A stretch of 64,000 bases of DNA from Agapanthus africanus (GCA_030015575.1 CM057338.1:133325546-133389545), one strand, 5' to 3'; numbered from the stretch's first letter, positions 34,357-45,899 are shown. Numbers and translations: made by a program. Notes: generated by a model not told the origin, from the sequence alone.

Positions 34357-37300
34357 AGCCTCAGTGAGTGGATCCGCTATGATGTTTCTTTCTATGTCTC
34401 TCTATATCTCAAGTTCGCGAAGAAAGCCATCTCCCGAAATGAGCAATACCTGTCTTAGAATGTGTCTGGATGTCTGATGGGACCTAGCTTATAAATGAAC
34501 TCTAAATCCAAACTTCTTAGACTGTATCGTCAACTGAACTTAATCAGTATCCTGCGCCATGCCTCCCTCAGTATGCCTTGGACCACCTGTCCAAAATACT
34601 GCCCCTCGTCAGAAGGAAAACTATAACTCTGACAACCTCCTTGTCGTCCAGGTCACCTTGGAAGCCTGGAATGATAACTGTCTCCCGAATGAGGCTGTCG
34701 GTATCATATCCCTAGAACATCCACTTATATTCTAAAACTGCTTCCGACTGTTTCTCCAGGATTGGATCAATGTCAACTTATTGCATCCAGTGCAAGAACA
34801 ACATCTGGTGTGGTACTTGACATCTCATGATTGACTCAATTGCCTGAGCAAGTGATCTGCCAATCATGCACATCCCTCTCCCCTTTAGTCTGTAAAACAC
34901 CTTTAGAGAGGGTGACTCCATCACCTGCAGGTATACTACCGTGCCAGGAGTCGTCCATTCTAAATACTCTTAGAATGCTGTCTAAGTACCCTGATTGGGA
35001 AACCACCCAAATCTAGATCTAAAACCATAGATCTAGTAACCAGTATGTCTGATATAATATCCAAGTCCCATGTGGAGAAACCACTGTGTGACGACCAAAG
35101 TATAACCGATCGTAGTATAGGAATATCACTTCCTACTCTGTGTATGTCATCCAAATACCATGACATCACACCCTACTACCTTCTCAACAGATCCATCCCC
35201 TATTCTGATGAAGTCAAACCTATGACTGTCACATCAGAAATTGATGATCTATCTCCGCTATATCTGCTTTAGTTTATAAATAGACATAAGCCACCTGTCC
35301 ACCAATGCTTCCGCTGCTTCCACTGACTACGACAGCCCTCTGGCAGAGTCATATAGACGTACACTTCTAAAGCCAGTTTAGAACGACGCTAAACTCATCC
35401 TCCTGTCGGGTCTCACAGTCTGGAACAACAGCTATGGCAAGTCTGGATAAACAAGAACTTCCCTGTCACCGTCCTTGAGGCTACCGGAGTACCTCTCGGG
35501 TGCCTGAAGTTACCCACTTTATCTGCGGAGTGGCCAATGGAATGTCAAACCAGATTGAATCTTTAGGTTTCTATGAAATCTTCAGTAATCGTTTGTGGTT
35601 CTGGAATCACTTCCAGTTCTACCATACTCCCACTACTGTTTTTCTAAAAAAAAATCCATTTTTAATAAAACTGTAGCGAGTCTAGAACAATATCTCTATT
35701 GATCTTCCAGATGGTAGAAAGTCAACCCTCGTCATAGCCTGGGTCAACCCACAAACAGCCATTACAGAAACGTCCCTTGAGTTATCCAGAGTCTGGTTTT
35801 AAGCATAAGCCAGACAACTCCCCGTACCTTAACATTGTTAAGATACGAACTGTTCTATATCCAATATAGAACCAGAGGCACTGATTTAATTGAACCAGCT
35901 TCAAATCATGCAGCTGTCTCCAGTGCATGTCAACTAAATGGAAGGAGGCCGATCAGCGTTACTCAACTTAGGAATGCTTCCAATTATGAGTAACCTGAAA
36001 GAGAAGCAAGTTCTCTTAATCACTACTATCAACTGAATACCCTACACAAGTATCTATATCTTCGATCGTCTTGAAGAATCCCGATACTTGCAACACCTGG
36101 TTCTCTACTTTATTCAATTACCAACAACTTCTCAAAACTTGGACCCTGTGTTTCTACGAAACACCTGTCTAAAACCTAGAGAAGTCATAAGTAAACCGAA
36201 TATAGTACGAGGACCAACCCCTCTATCCTAATGGACACTGGACAATATACAATACTCTGTATAAGTCCCCTGAGTCTAATAACTCAATCCCTGTGTGTCG
36301 TAAGTTGAAAACTGTATTATGGTTATGAAGAATTACACCGCTGTTTAATGCTCCTTACCTAACCATCCACTGATATAGGTAAATGTCACAGACATAATTT
36401 CAAAAAGGTATATCTCACTATATGAAAAATAGAAGTACAGATATATCAATTTGAAATTGGTGCATGACAGCGGATATTCAAAACCAAATATTTGCCGACC
36501 GGTAAACAGCCCAGGTGACCTCCTCAAATATTACCGATTACAACGAATCCCGATATAATGAGGATCACCTAATTCCCAATAACTTACTCCCACTCATCAT
36601 CTGTAAAACCATACAGATGTGAGAATCATACCTGGTAAATACATACCCTGGAGCAAGTGTTTAATTGGGAAATCAGTTTTCCTTTAACAGTACACAGCAA
36701 AACTGAAACATTGAAATGTTTCGATGGGGTATCCGGGTATTCCTAGTAATGCCTCTTCCATTATCCAGATTCACGACTGTAACCGTGTAATTCTTTGCCA
36801 CATCTCCAAATCCCTTTATATGTCTTTAGTCATTACCTTCTGTACACCCCTTTAGGCCAAATAGTTTCTTCCTTCCCTACCGTTCGGCACCAGCCTATGG
36901 TTTAGAAGAAAACTATCCAGTAAGCACAATGGGTGTACTGTCCTAATCCTAGGAGCACTCGCAACGCGAGAGAAGGTGAAGATAAAAGACAACCGAATAA
37001 ACCTTATTCCTATTTCTCCTGAACCAGAATCCATCCCCGAACTGGAACAAGTTCCTTTCGAGTTCGTATATAACCATACGATGGAGTATCCAATAAACTG
37101 TGGATCTTCGTAGTGATACGGAGTGTTCTGGAGAAATACAAAGGTGATTTTAGGATTGGCGAAGAAATACTTAGTTTGGTCGTGAATAGCAGTCGCAGTT
37201 TACTTTGCCCTCTTACTAATCCCTTGCTTTATCTTAACTTAATACCTTCTGCGCACCATCGTTATGCTAATTGGTTTTCTTCATTCCCCACCGTTTGGCA

Positions 37301-37660
37301 CCAGTCTAAGGTTTGGAAGAAGACTATCCAATTTGCGTAATAGGTATACTATCTCCTAAACCAAGGAGTACTCGCAACCTGAGAGAAGGTAAAATGAAAA
37401 GACAACTGAATAGTCCAATTCGTTTTCTCCAGAACCAGAAACCATCCTCGAATAAATTCCTTCGAGTTCGTATATAACCATACGATGGTTTTGTCCAATG
37501 GAAGTGGACGTTCGTAGTAATGCGGGGTGTCCTGGAGAAAAGGGTAAAAGTAGGAGTGGCAATGAGGTATGCAACTCTGACAATCCAAAAGCCAGTGTTT
37601 TAGAAGGTTCGGTCAATTTTGGTCACTGAGTCATAGTCTTAGGGTCGGGTCAATGATCGC
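34357..37660 (-). pseudogene. Fossil copia gag-pol of NA2
   Basis: Reverse-collinear with 7320-10340 of NA1. Recognisable fossils: 34360-34376 ('tcagtgagtggatccgc', the ADPFTKA region); 34960-35169, a 69-codon stretch with YLDD at the RT catalytic box and LILVTRSMVLDLD-like text also seen in NA1; and 35275-35345, the QPEGF...SGSSG region. The RT-box stretch shares NA1's departures from C2b (SSHSGFST for the normal LSQRFSMK), so both descend from one dead copy. Gag is gone and its place holds the shared duplication. Confidence 0.75.
36855..37437 (-). repeat. Direct duplication in NA2 interior
   Basis: Copies at about 36855-37025 and 37266-37437 share 'ttcggcaccag(c/t)cta' and 'gcaac(g/c)(c/t)gagagaaggt'. 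They are homologous in position and sequence to 7555-8077 in NA1. Confidence 0.75.
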
Positions 37661-38315
37661 TGCCAAAGAGAGAGAGAAAAGAAACACTCAGCGTGCACTC
37701 TAACCTAGATCAAAATGGTTACCAATTTATCTAATCTAGAAACCTCCCACTGTAACCTCAAATTCTCCTCCAAACCTGAAAGAAGAATTAGTCGGGGTCA
37801 CCCTAGGAGTAAACTAACTCATCAGTGGGAATCGGGATCCAACTATCATCGCATGATAACGTGACGGAATCTGCTCACGTCATCACACTCCAGAAGGTAT
37901 GCGCATATCTGGCAAGTTTCAGTTTCTTTAGAAACTCCCGATGTGATTTTTGCCCCATGCTCTTATGACCTTGACGAAGGCCAACAAATCATAAGTCACA
38001 TGTCAAGTTCTACCCGTCATTGTCCAGGTTAATTTGAGCCCACCCGCACAAGCCCTTGACTTTGGCCAACAAGGCTATACGACTGCCCCAAACCAACGCA
38101 TCTATCTATGCAGCAGAAAGGCAACAAGCAGCTACCATACACTATGCCTTGACGAAGGCCAACAAACATAGCATGAATACTACGTGCTACCCGTCTGAAA
38201 CGACGGAGGGCTACGAATGGTTTCTGGCGAAAACCTTTAACGTAAAGAACTTGATATCGTTGAAGGAACCGGATAGCTTTTATGAAAATATAGTGACGAA
38301 AACCTTTGCTAAAGA

Positions 38316-38480
38316 GGTCACTCCCGGTGAAGGGATCTCGGCTATTTCCCCGTAGAATGAGGTGCAGGATATTCCAACTGAATACCACAATGCAAAGCAA
38401 AAGTAATCGGCTATAGTGAAGTTATTTCCCTGACGTAAACTTTTTGTCCAAAGGGTCACTCCCGGTGAAGGGATCTCGAC
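38316..38480 (-). repeat. Duplicated leader block, 138-bp offset (NA2)
   Basis: GGTCACTCCCGGTGAAGGG on the plus strand at 38316 and 38454, the reverse complement of the NA1 and C2b pair, with identical spacing. Confidence 0.85.
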
Positions 38481-39707
38481 CCTTGCCTCGTCGACTGAGG
38501 AGCGGAATATTCCAACTGAATACCACGATGCAAAACAAAAGAGAACGTCCTTGCAATAACAGCTTTTTGAAAAGTGTTCCAACAACATCAGAATAGGTTT
38601 GTTTTTAACTTGGATTGATCCGAATCAACGCAGTCCCATCAATTGATCACACCACAAAGAACAAAAATAATGACGTACGTATATGACATCCGCATTCGCC
38701 ACTGGGTCCCGTCATTACCCGTTAGGTTAACTAACTAACGACAGAGCGGGGACTGGACTAGCGTGGATGCAAAACATATACAACATCTACTAGTATATAT
38801 ATCAATATATAATATTTCGCTCAAGGCGTGATAAAATGCAACATCACAGAAATGTACAGCATCACAGAACAATACAGATATCTGGGATCCCCGGGTTACA
38901 CAGAGCCGCTACTGAAACCCGACGTTCCCCTGGTCGTGTGGATAGCCTGTGCAATGAAATCCTAGACCCCTACGGGCACGGCAAGTTACCCGCCAAAACC
39001 TGAAGCGAGGCAGCCCCCTTCAGCAACGTGAATGGACCACCCGGCACTTCACGGAATCCGGTAACTTGGGCACCCCTCCTGGGTCAACCTGTACCCCCTA
39101 CGAGTGCGGCGAATAGCCCGCCAATTCTAGAGTGAAGCCCCCTCCGTCTTAATGCCATGAGATGCGGGCTTGTTGCCCTCTAGAACCCGGCTATCCGTGC
39201 ACCCCACCTTGGGGTAATCCTAGTACAGAAAGTAAAATATACATACAACGGGTACATCGACCGCAACCTGGTCGTGCCCCAAAAGAATAATATACAATCA
39301 GGCAGTGACGGCAGTCCATATGTCGGACGCTCGCCCCGCAATATCAAATGTACATAATACAACAAAAACTGTACTAGCATTGCATCCAGGCTATCCCCCA
39401 AGACCAATCCGCAACATCACAGCATAACGCAGAACATCAACGTGAATGTCACGTTCGCAAATCCGCCTAACCGGGCTATAGCAGTTAGACAGGATTTACC
39501 GATCAAGTGACATTCACGGTCGCAGATATAATGTAAATACTGTGAACTAATGTGTTTAAAATATTCGATTGATCAAATTTATCCAAGTGGGCCCCAAGCA
39601 CTACTGTAGCACATAAAGAAATTCTGGGCCCAAACAGAATATACCAAAACCCCTATTTTCATCCCCAAAGCCCACTGGAAAAAATTGGTGAAATGAAGCT
39701 AACATCC

Positions 39708-39756
39708 TGCGGCGGAACCGCGGCCAAAGAGGGGTTATGGCCGCGTTTCCGCGGTC
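39708..39756. repeat. Paired-palindrome module in NA2 leader
   Basis: Arms TGCGGCGGAACCGCGGCC (39708-39725) and GGCCGCGTTTCCGCGGTC (39739-39756), offset 31 bp; 14 of 18 positions pair between arms. It lies 194 nt from the primer-binding site. Confidence 0.9.
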
Positions 39757-39950
39757 CTATGGAAGGATCAGCTCACCAAAATTTTACAGTGTTCTTAGAA
39801 TTCCCTGCACATGTTTCTGCAACAACCTGAAAAAATTTTGGAGCCAAAAAAAATTCGACAGAAACAGTGCACATGAAAAAGCGGTTTTGCGATTTTTGTT
39901 CGATCGGAAATGTAAACACATTAGACCAAGCTAGACTAGGTTAATGGCGA

Positions 39951-39963
39951 GGCTCTGATACCA
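39951..39963 (-). other. Primer-binding site of NA2 (initiator tRNA-Met)
   Basis: GGCTCTGATACCA on the plus strand, one base from the LTR at 39965. Confidence 0.92.
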
Positions 39964-39964
39964 C

Positions 39965-42185
39965 TGTAAGTGCACGGCGGCGCCCCGGCCGTCAATCCGA
40001 CGCCGGAATGCGGAAGCGGTGATTTACTTTAACTTTTCAAACCGGGACCACCGCGCACTATATACCCGGATCGTGCCATTAATCTAGTCCTAGGTATCTA
40101 GAGAGGGGGTAGAGAGATATACCGAGCGATCCGTGTCCTTCGGTCTTCTCGTCGTCGTCCCGATCTCCCCGCGGAATCTCCGGTCTCCACCTCGTCGCCG
40201 GAAGGGCACCACGTCGCCTGCTTCTTTTACGGGCTCCCACCTCTGGACCGAGGCAACTCGGGCACGAAGTTGGCGAGCCGACGTGCCCAAGATTTGCTGT
40301 AGAATAGTGTAGAACTCTGTCTCAATTGGGGTTGTAGGGAAGTTGCCATTTTGTGGAGGGATGAAGTGAACCTTTTTGAGATGGAGGTATAGGATTTTTT
40401 TAAGCAAATAAAGATCAATTCCCCACTACAAAAAGATGGGACAGCCCCCATAAGAAGTGGCCGGCCAAAGCTTTTTCAAGAATGAGCGAGTGTAGCAAAA
40501 ATGTCAAGGGGGTGAGAAGCAATCATGCAAGCCAAAGAAAAAATGGTTATCATAATGAATCATGATCACCAAACCAAGTCCAACACTCAATCACCTACCA
40601 TCTCATCACAAAGTCAAACAATGATGGATTAATCAAGTCAATGGATGGTGCACCCATCATGAAAACCATCATGATGCAATAAAATGCAAAGACCACCCTC
40701 CACAAATGCTTATTTGCACAAATGCAAATAAGCCCTCCTCCACCAAACTTCGGCCAATGAAAGATACAAAGAAATATGGCTGAAACGGAAAACAAACTGG
40801 CAACTCCAAAAAACTGATCCCGTAATAAATTACAGGAAAACCCCGCTACTGTATATACATACCCGTATTTATATTCCGACCAAAATACAAATGCAATGAG
40901 ACAAAATCTACACTGTACTATACTAGGATCCGGCTTATACCAAAGCCGGCTAGTAATATCCGTCCGATCCTGATCCGTGCAATACCGCACGTATCTGATC
41001 GAACCCTGCCATATATCCATACGGCCTCTAGTACTAACCGTCCGATCCTGATCCGTGCAATACCGCACGTATCTGATCGAACCCTGCCATATCTCCATAC
41101 GGCCTCTACAGCGTTTCACCCGAAACTTGAGTAACTGAATGTGGTGGACTCTAAAGACTCATCAATACTATGGCTGTGGATTTAACCACTAGCACGTCAG
41201 AGGTATTAGCCATACGTGATGGGCCACCAGCTATTGACCAAAAGGGACGTCGATGAGCGAACTCATCCTGACACCCTACTGAGCCTGTCAGTGACAATAT
41301 CCGTACAGTCCGGTCTGTTCGTCTATGAGCATCGCATGGCGGGCCTAGAGGGTTGGTAAAAGTCAGACCCCCAAAAGCGGTACAAGTCGTGTCGGAGTGT
41401 AGCCCAGAACACCCTGAGATACTACTGGAATACCTACCAGTAAATCTCCTGCCTTGGCCAAGGACTTCGCGTAATGGCTCTCATAGACACAGCGCGACCT
41501 CACCCCCAATATCGGGAGAGACGAACCCCTGAAGATCCGCTCACTGCCTCCATGTGGCTCGGGACTGTACCCAACTAAAACCTGTTTGCACGTCTCCTTT
41601 GAGCGTGGTAGGGTAGTAATCAAAGCACAGTGGGAACTCACACGAGACAAATGACGATCCTCAGGTCGATGAACTAACCTGTATACATGTCACCAGGGAA
41701 CTGCTATCTGACGTCAGGTATAAGACCAACTAGCATGTTCCCGGCGAGTCCTGTCCGGTGTACTTATAACCCAATGAGCACCTGTATACATCTTAGGTGA
41801 ACCAACTGACACCAGTGGCTTGTGAGACCGGCCACCGCCCCTCGTCGGGGTCTCGACTGTATACACTAGTCTACTCTGGAGTATCGATGCCCTGTCTCGA
41901 AACTCCTTCGACTAGGGACCTTTTAAGGATGTACTTATAGACTACCAGCTCCCACGTATATGATCGCCCTCATACTGCTGGCAGTCAAGCATGAATCGTA
42001 GGGGCTCTATCAACGTACAATAGTGACCTGTAAGGTCACCTAAAGTAGTACATGATGATAAAGGTAAACTAGATAGCATACTATCATCTTGAGTAAGACT
42101 GTCCTACCGGGATAGGTCCTCCCTCAATCATTGCAATCACATGCCTGTGATCCAATAATTGACTCTGAGGGCACTATCTCCAACA
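39965..42185 (-). repeat. 5' LTR of NA2
   Basis: TGTAAGTGCA...ATCTCCAACA, 2221 bp, matching 21355-23576 with a few percent difference by eye. It carries the 78-bp tandem duplication (40960 and 41038). No gene. Confidence 0.92.
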
Positions 42186-42190
42186 TATTC
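42186..42190. repeat. Target-site duplication of NA2, right copy
   Basis: TATTC, identical to 21350-21354. Confidence 0.9.
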
Positions 42191-42656
42191 TGCCGATGAC
42201 GTGTCAACCTAGCCGGGGATCCGCGGCAGATCTCCCCATTCGGCCGCGAATCCGATGCCATATTGTGGGTTTGGTGCATGGAATTTCTATGCTGATTTTG
42301 TGCTGGCCTTGTGGCACTTTTCTGATGTGTGGAATCTTATAAATCTTTCTTGTTTACTGCCAGATCACAAGTCTTGGACTTGGCGTATTTTTATCAGCAC
42401 TTTTATGATTCTGGCTCTTTTACCTGGAATTTCCTGCATACAATATCGAGACAAGTGTTGCGATATACAAAAGATCATGCGTGCAATAATAAACACTCAA
42501 TTTTCCTGAAAATGCCGGTTATAATGTATAACACAAGTTATTTGATATTTTACAGATGAATTGCTAATATGTGCTATATTCATACCAAACACCTTTAGAT
42601 GATTGCAAATAGTAGGGAAATTGTTGTGTTAAAAATGCAATATTTTTTACTGATCA
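42191..42656 (-). repeat. 5' LTR of Ath2, part 2
   Basis: Continuation of the Ath2 LTR after NA2. It ends 'aaaatgcaatattttttactgatca', matching the '...atgcaatatt...atgaaca' LTR ends of Ath1 and Ath3. It contains a paired-palindrome module (42211-42259), 20 bp from the NA2 insertion. The ORFs at 42255-42559 run across LTR sequence and are not called. Confidence 0.75.
42211..42259. repeat. Paired-palindrome module in Ath2 LTR
   Basis: Arms AGCCGGGGATCCGCGGCA (42211-42228) and GGCCGCGAATCCGATGCC (42242-42259), offset 31 bp; about 12 of 18 pair between arms. It is about 397 bp from the LTR's 5' end. Confidence 0.75.
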
Positions 42657-42797
42657 GTGCTCCATTTTACAGAATGCAATCTTTTTTGTTTGGAAAGATC
42701 TAGGGAAATATTTTCCCAATTAGGGCTTTTGATTCCCTTTAGTTAGAATTTAATTCTAATAGTTCAGAGAGTTTAGGAGTCTATCACGTGTTGGCAC
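42657..42797. other. Host-side spacer holding one 80-bp repeat unit (no gene)
   Basis: The 141 bp between Ath2 and Ath3. From about 42749 it matches the repeat unit of 63521-63760 ('tagaatttaattct', 'gttcagagagtttaggagtc') with paired CACGTG at 42785 and 42795. This is the left half of the locus into which Ath3 inserted. Confidence 0.8.
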
Positions 42798-42802
42798 GTG
42801 AC
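42798..42802. repeat. Target-site duplication of Ath3, left copy
   Basis: GTGAC, identical to 63499-63503. Its last CACGTG box overlaps the duplication. Confidence 0.85.
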
Positions 42803-43758
42803 TAATTAATGTAGGATTTTAGATCAAAAATATTTTTACCGCAATCAAGAACGCCGTCGCATGAAGCTAGCCGGTGAATACGAGTCGGTCCACAAGGATG
42901 TGTAATTTTCCTAAGTGTTCTTACGAGTTGATTCCAATGGTTGTTTGGTTTTGTTTTAATTGAATCTAAAACTAAGTTGTACGATGATAAAGAAACTTGC
43001 TAGGGTTAGGTCTAAGGTAGGGTTTGATAAGATTGAATGTCGCGCCTCTTTCATTGCCCTAAATGAAATCTTTTAGAAGTTATAGCAACTATTAGAAAAA
43101 GGGATTAGGTTCGTTTCTTCCTCTAGATCCTTGTCCGTCCTTTCCTAATATTTTCTCTAACCTTCATGGAGAGACATGCATGTCCGGTCCTTTATACTAC
43201 GGTTTCACCGTTACCTCGTGAGTAGGGTGCCGTAGGGAGCGAATCATGCATGCATGCATGAAGTTCTAGTTATGAAAAATAATTGGGCACGAAAGAGATG
43301 AGAGATCTTCATCTCTCATTCCCTCCCTTATTCCTAACCCTAACAAGCGAGAAATTTACTCTCTCATTAGGGGATTTATAAAAAACATCATTTTGAGATT
43401 TTGCATTTTTAGATCCATCGGATTAATTTCCTACTGCAGTTTTAAGAGATTCTATGCTAGAAGTAACTAGAGCAAAAGATTAATAAGATCTAGGGCAAGA
43501 ATTTAATTATCAACTAAGGCAGAAATTAAAATAAGAACTTACAGAAACGATGCTCTTCCTACTGAATTGAATCTGAATTTTATTTCATTGAAAGGAGGCA
43601 TCCCTATTACAGTATTTTGATTACAATTTTATAGGGAAACAGGGAAATTTAGGGTTACGGGATTCGCACATGTGCGATTACAAAAATACCCCCGAAAAAT
43701 CCCAACAAAGTCACCGACGCACCGTCACAAAAAATCTGCACCGACACGTGCAATAAAT

Positions 43759-43776
43759 GGCCGCAGAATCGCGGCA
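43759..43776. repeat. First arm of a paired-palindrome module split by C2b
   Basis: GGCCGCAGAATCGCGGCA; the second arm is at 53546-53563. With C2b and one TSD copy removed, the arms are again 31 bp apart. The insertion lies in the 13-bp spacer. Confidence 0.9.
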
Positions 43777-43777
43777 T

Positions 43778-43782
43778 GGGTA
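43778..43782. repeat. Target-site duplication of C2b, left copy
   Basis: GGGTA, repeated at 53534-53538. The uninterrupted LTR at 63082-63086 has a single GGGTA. Confidence 0.95.
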
Positions 43783-45885
43783 TGTTAGTGTATATGCCCT
43801 AGAGGCCATTACTGTATCATACTAGTATGTATATTACTTGATGGAAACTTGGGATATTCACAGTTGTACAGACAATCTTGTTCAATATAGTAGTATGCTA
43901 CTTGGTTTGTCTCTGCTTTAATGTGTACATGTATGTTTATTTATTATATCACCTATACGCATTAGTAGAGCCCTTAGGATCTTTGCTTGATTACCGGCGT
44001 TGTGATGGCGATCACACTCGTGGGGCTGGGTAATCTACAAGCACATCCTTATACAGGTCCCTAGTCGTAGGACTATCGAGACAGGGCATCGATACTCCGG
44101 AGTAGACTAGCGTATGCGCTTCTCATCCCAGTGTGGGAGATGGTCTGTCCCACAGCCATCAGTACGTCGTACTGGAGATAGTATACGGGTGCTCGTTGGG
44201 TTACGAGTACACTGGACAGGACTCGTCGGGAACTGACAGGTTGGTATTATACCTATCGTCAGTTATCAGTTCCCAGGTGACATGAGTACAGCTTAATCCG
44301 CTGACTTGACACTGGCACTTCGCCTCGAGTGTGTTCCCACTGCACTTTGATCACTACCCTACCACGGCTCAAAGGAGTCGTGCAAACAGGTGATGGTTGG
44401 GTGCAGTCCCGAAGCACTTGGAGGCAGTGACGGTTAGACAGGATTCGTCTCTCCCGGTATTGGGAGTTGACATCGCGCTGTGTCTAGGAGAGCCATTACA
44501 CGAGTAGTCCCTGGCCAGGGCAAGCGAGATATACTGGTAGGTTCCAGTGTTATCTCAGGGTGTTTTGGGCTTCACTCCGACACGACTTGTACCGCTATTG
44601 GGGGACTGACGTTTTACCGCCCCCTAGGCCCGACATGCGATGTATCAGACGAACAGACCGGACTGTACGGAGAATGTCACATTCAGACTCAGTAGGAGTT
44701 CAGATGGGGTTTCACCTCGTCAGCCTTCTTGTCGGCATCTACCTGGGGACCGTTACGCACAGCTAGTGCCGCTTGCGGTCTGTGGTTAAACCCACTGCCA
44801 GCGTAGTGTCGAGTCTTTAGAGTCCCACACAGAGGGTATTCGCCTCTAGGCAAAACAGAGTAGAGGTCGCATGGTTTTGCGACAGGGTTCGTTCTCATCC
44901 GCGCACTTGTGCACGTTTGGAGTCCGGACGGATATTGCCAGCGGGCTCTGGTTTGAGCCGGATACTGGTATATGTTTTGGGGTTGCTTTTATATCTTGGT
45001 ATTCTTGTTCCTCGGAACGAGAATGCAGGTGTGTATACACAGTTGCTTGAGGCGGAGGATGAGGTTTTTCATTAGGGTTTCGGAACGGGTGCGTATGCAC
45101 AGTTGACAGTTATCATTTTCCAAACCCTAATGGATTTATGGATTATCTATTAATAATAGTAATTAAATGAGAATTATGTTATGGTTGATTTTTGTTGACT
45201 TGTTGACCATGGTTGACTTGTTGACCATGGTTGAATGTTGACCACCATCATGCTTTCAAAGATACTCCTTGATTTAAGCTTACACTCATTTATTGAAAGT
45301 ATGATAGTGGTCATTCTAAATTAACCATCAACTATTCTCATTTTCAATTATTATTATTAATTAGATATTTCCTTTTTCTTTTAGTTATGGTTGCTAAAAG
45401 AAAAGAGCTCATTCTTTCATATCCATTCTCTCTCCTCTCTTCTTCTTCTTCTTCCTCAAGCTCAAGGTGATTCCTTCTCATGTGTTGAGAATCCTTCACC
45501 TTGAAAAGAAAACAACCCCTTAACACTCACTACTCTCTCTAGGGTTCAAGGTTTAGCAAGCCGGAAACCCTAATTCACTCAAAGATCGAGGAAGAGCCCA
45601 AAGGTCGAACCTTCGAGGTGGATCCATCTTCGACGGAAGAAGGCGACGAGAAGAGAACCATTCAAGCTACTACAAAGAACAAGAAAGAAGAACAACAACA
45701 AGAAGAGAAGGAGTTCAAGTTTAGGTATAACCATCTTCATAGTAGCTAACTCTCTTTAGCAAGTATGCTGGTTTAGTTTAGCAAAGATCCGGCTTTTACG
45801 GTCCATGTTACAAAGTTTAGAAAAAATTTTGATTTACCGTTTCCGCAACCCCGAAAGTACCGGGAGAGGTAACGTGGACCTAACA
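43783..45885 (+). repeat. 5' LTR of C2b
   Basis: TGTTAGTGTA...GGACCTAACA, 2103 bp. It holds a cluster of five TTGAC (W-box core) sequences at 45195-45242 and shared copia-LTR blocks such as 'tctctcccggtattggg'. A short foldback GCGCAC-TT-GTGCAC lies at 44901-44914. ORFs within it recur in the 3' LTR only as LTR duplicates. Confidence 0.95.
45195..45242 (+). promoter_or_regulatory. Cluster of five W-box cores in C2b 5' LTR
   Basis: TTGAC at 45195, 45203, 45213, 45221 and 45238, within an 18-bp tandem repeat of TTGTTGACCATGGTTGAC. WRKY transcription factors bind TTGAC(C/T). The same cluster is in the 3' LTR from 52843. A role in stress-induced transcription is inferred. Confidence 0.5.
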
Positions 45886-45886
45886 G

Positions 45887-45899
45887 CGGTATCAGAGCC
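45887..45899 (+). other. Primer-binding site of C2b (initiator tRNA-Met, one mismatch)
   Basis: CGGTATCAGAGCC, with C for the usual T at the first base (TGGTATCAGAGCC elsewhere in this window). It is one base after the LTR. The mismatch faces the terminal A of tRNA CCA. Confidence 0.88.

Larger units (their letters stand above)
37661..39950 (-). other. NA2 untranslated leader (no gene)
   Basis: Reverse-collinear with the NA1 leader. It contains the GCCGAGATCCC pair with 138-bp offset (38316, 38454), the CGTTAG...CTAACG-armed block (38720-38740), the GTGAATGTCAC / GTGACATTCAC inverted repeat (39450-39520) and the paired-palindrome module (39708-39756). The short ORF at 38056-38355 spans these blocks and is not conserved as protein. 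Confidence 0.7.
21355..42185 (-). mobile_element. NA2: non-autonomous copia element, nested in Ath2 and hosting C2a
   Basis: Minus-strand element bounded by LTRs 21355-23576 and 39965-42185 (2222 and 2221 bp) and perfect TSDs TATTC. Without the C2a insertion (23707-34351) its interior is ~5.7 kb: fossil pol remnant, leader and primer-binding site, collinear with NA1 in reverse. The LTRs differ by a few percent by eye and share an internal 78-bp tandem duplication. It has no usable coding capacity, so it depended on another copia element's proteins. Confidence 0.92.
17998..42656 (-). mobile_element. Ath2: Athila-like element, 5' part, split by NA2
   Basis: Minus-strand element with an unusual ORF (18098-18916), leader, tRNA-Asp primer-binding site and an 1842-bp 5' LTR now in two pieces (19979-21354 and 42191-42656) around the NA2 insertion. 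Removing 21355-42190 rejoins the LTR cleanly at one TATTC. Everything 3' of the first ORF (pol, 3' LTR) is missing; the left edge meets the truncated copia LTR at about 17997. Confidence 0.8.
42803..43782 (-). repeat. 3' LTR of Ath3, part 1
   Basis: Begins TAATTAATGTAGG where the other LTR has TGATTAATGTAGG. It matches 62338-63086 but keeps ~250 bp (about 43225-43475) missing from the right LTR. It stops at the C2b insertion. Confidence 0.88.
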
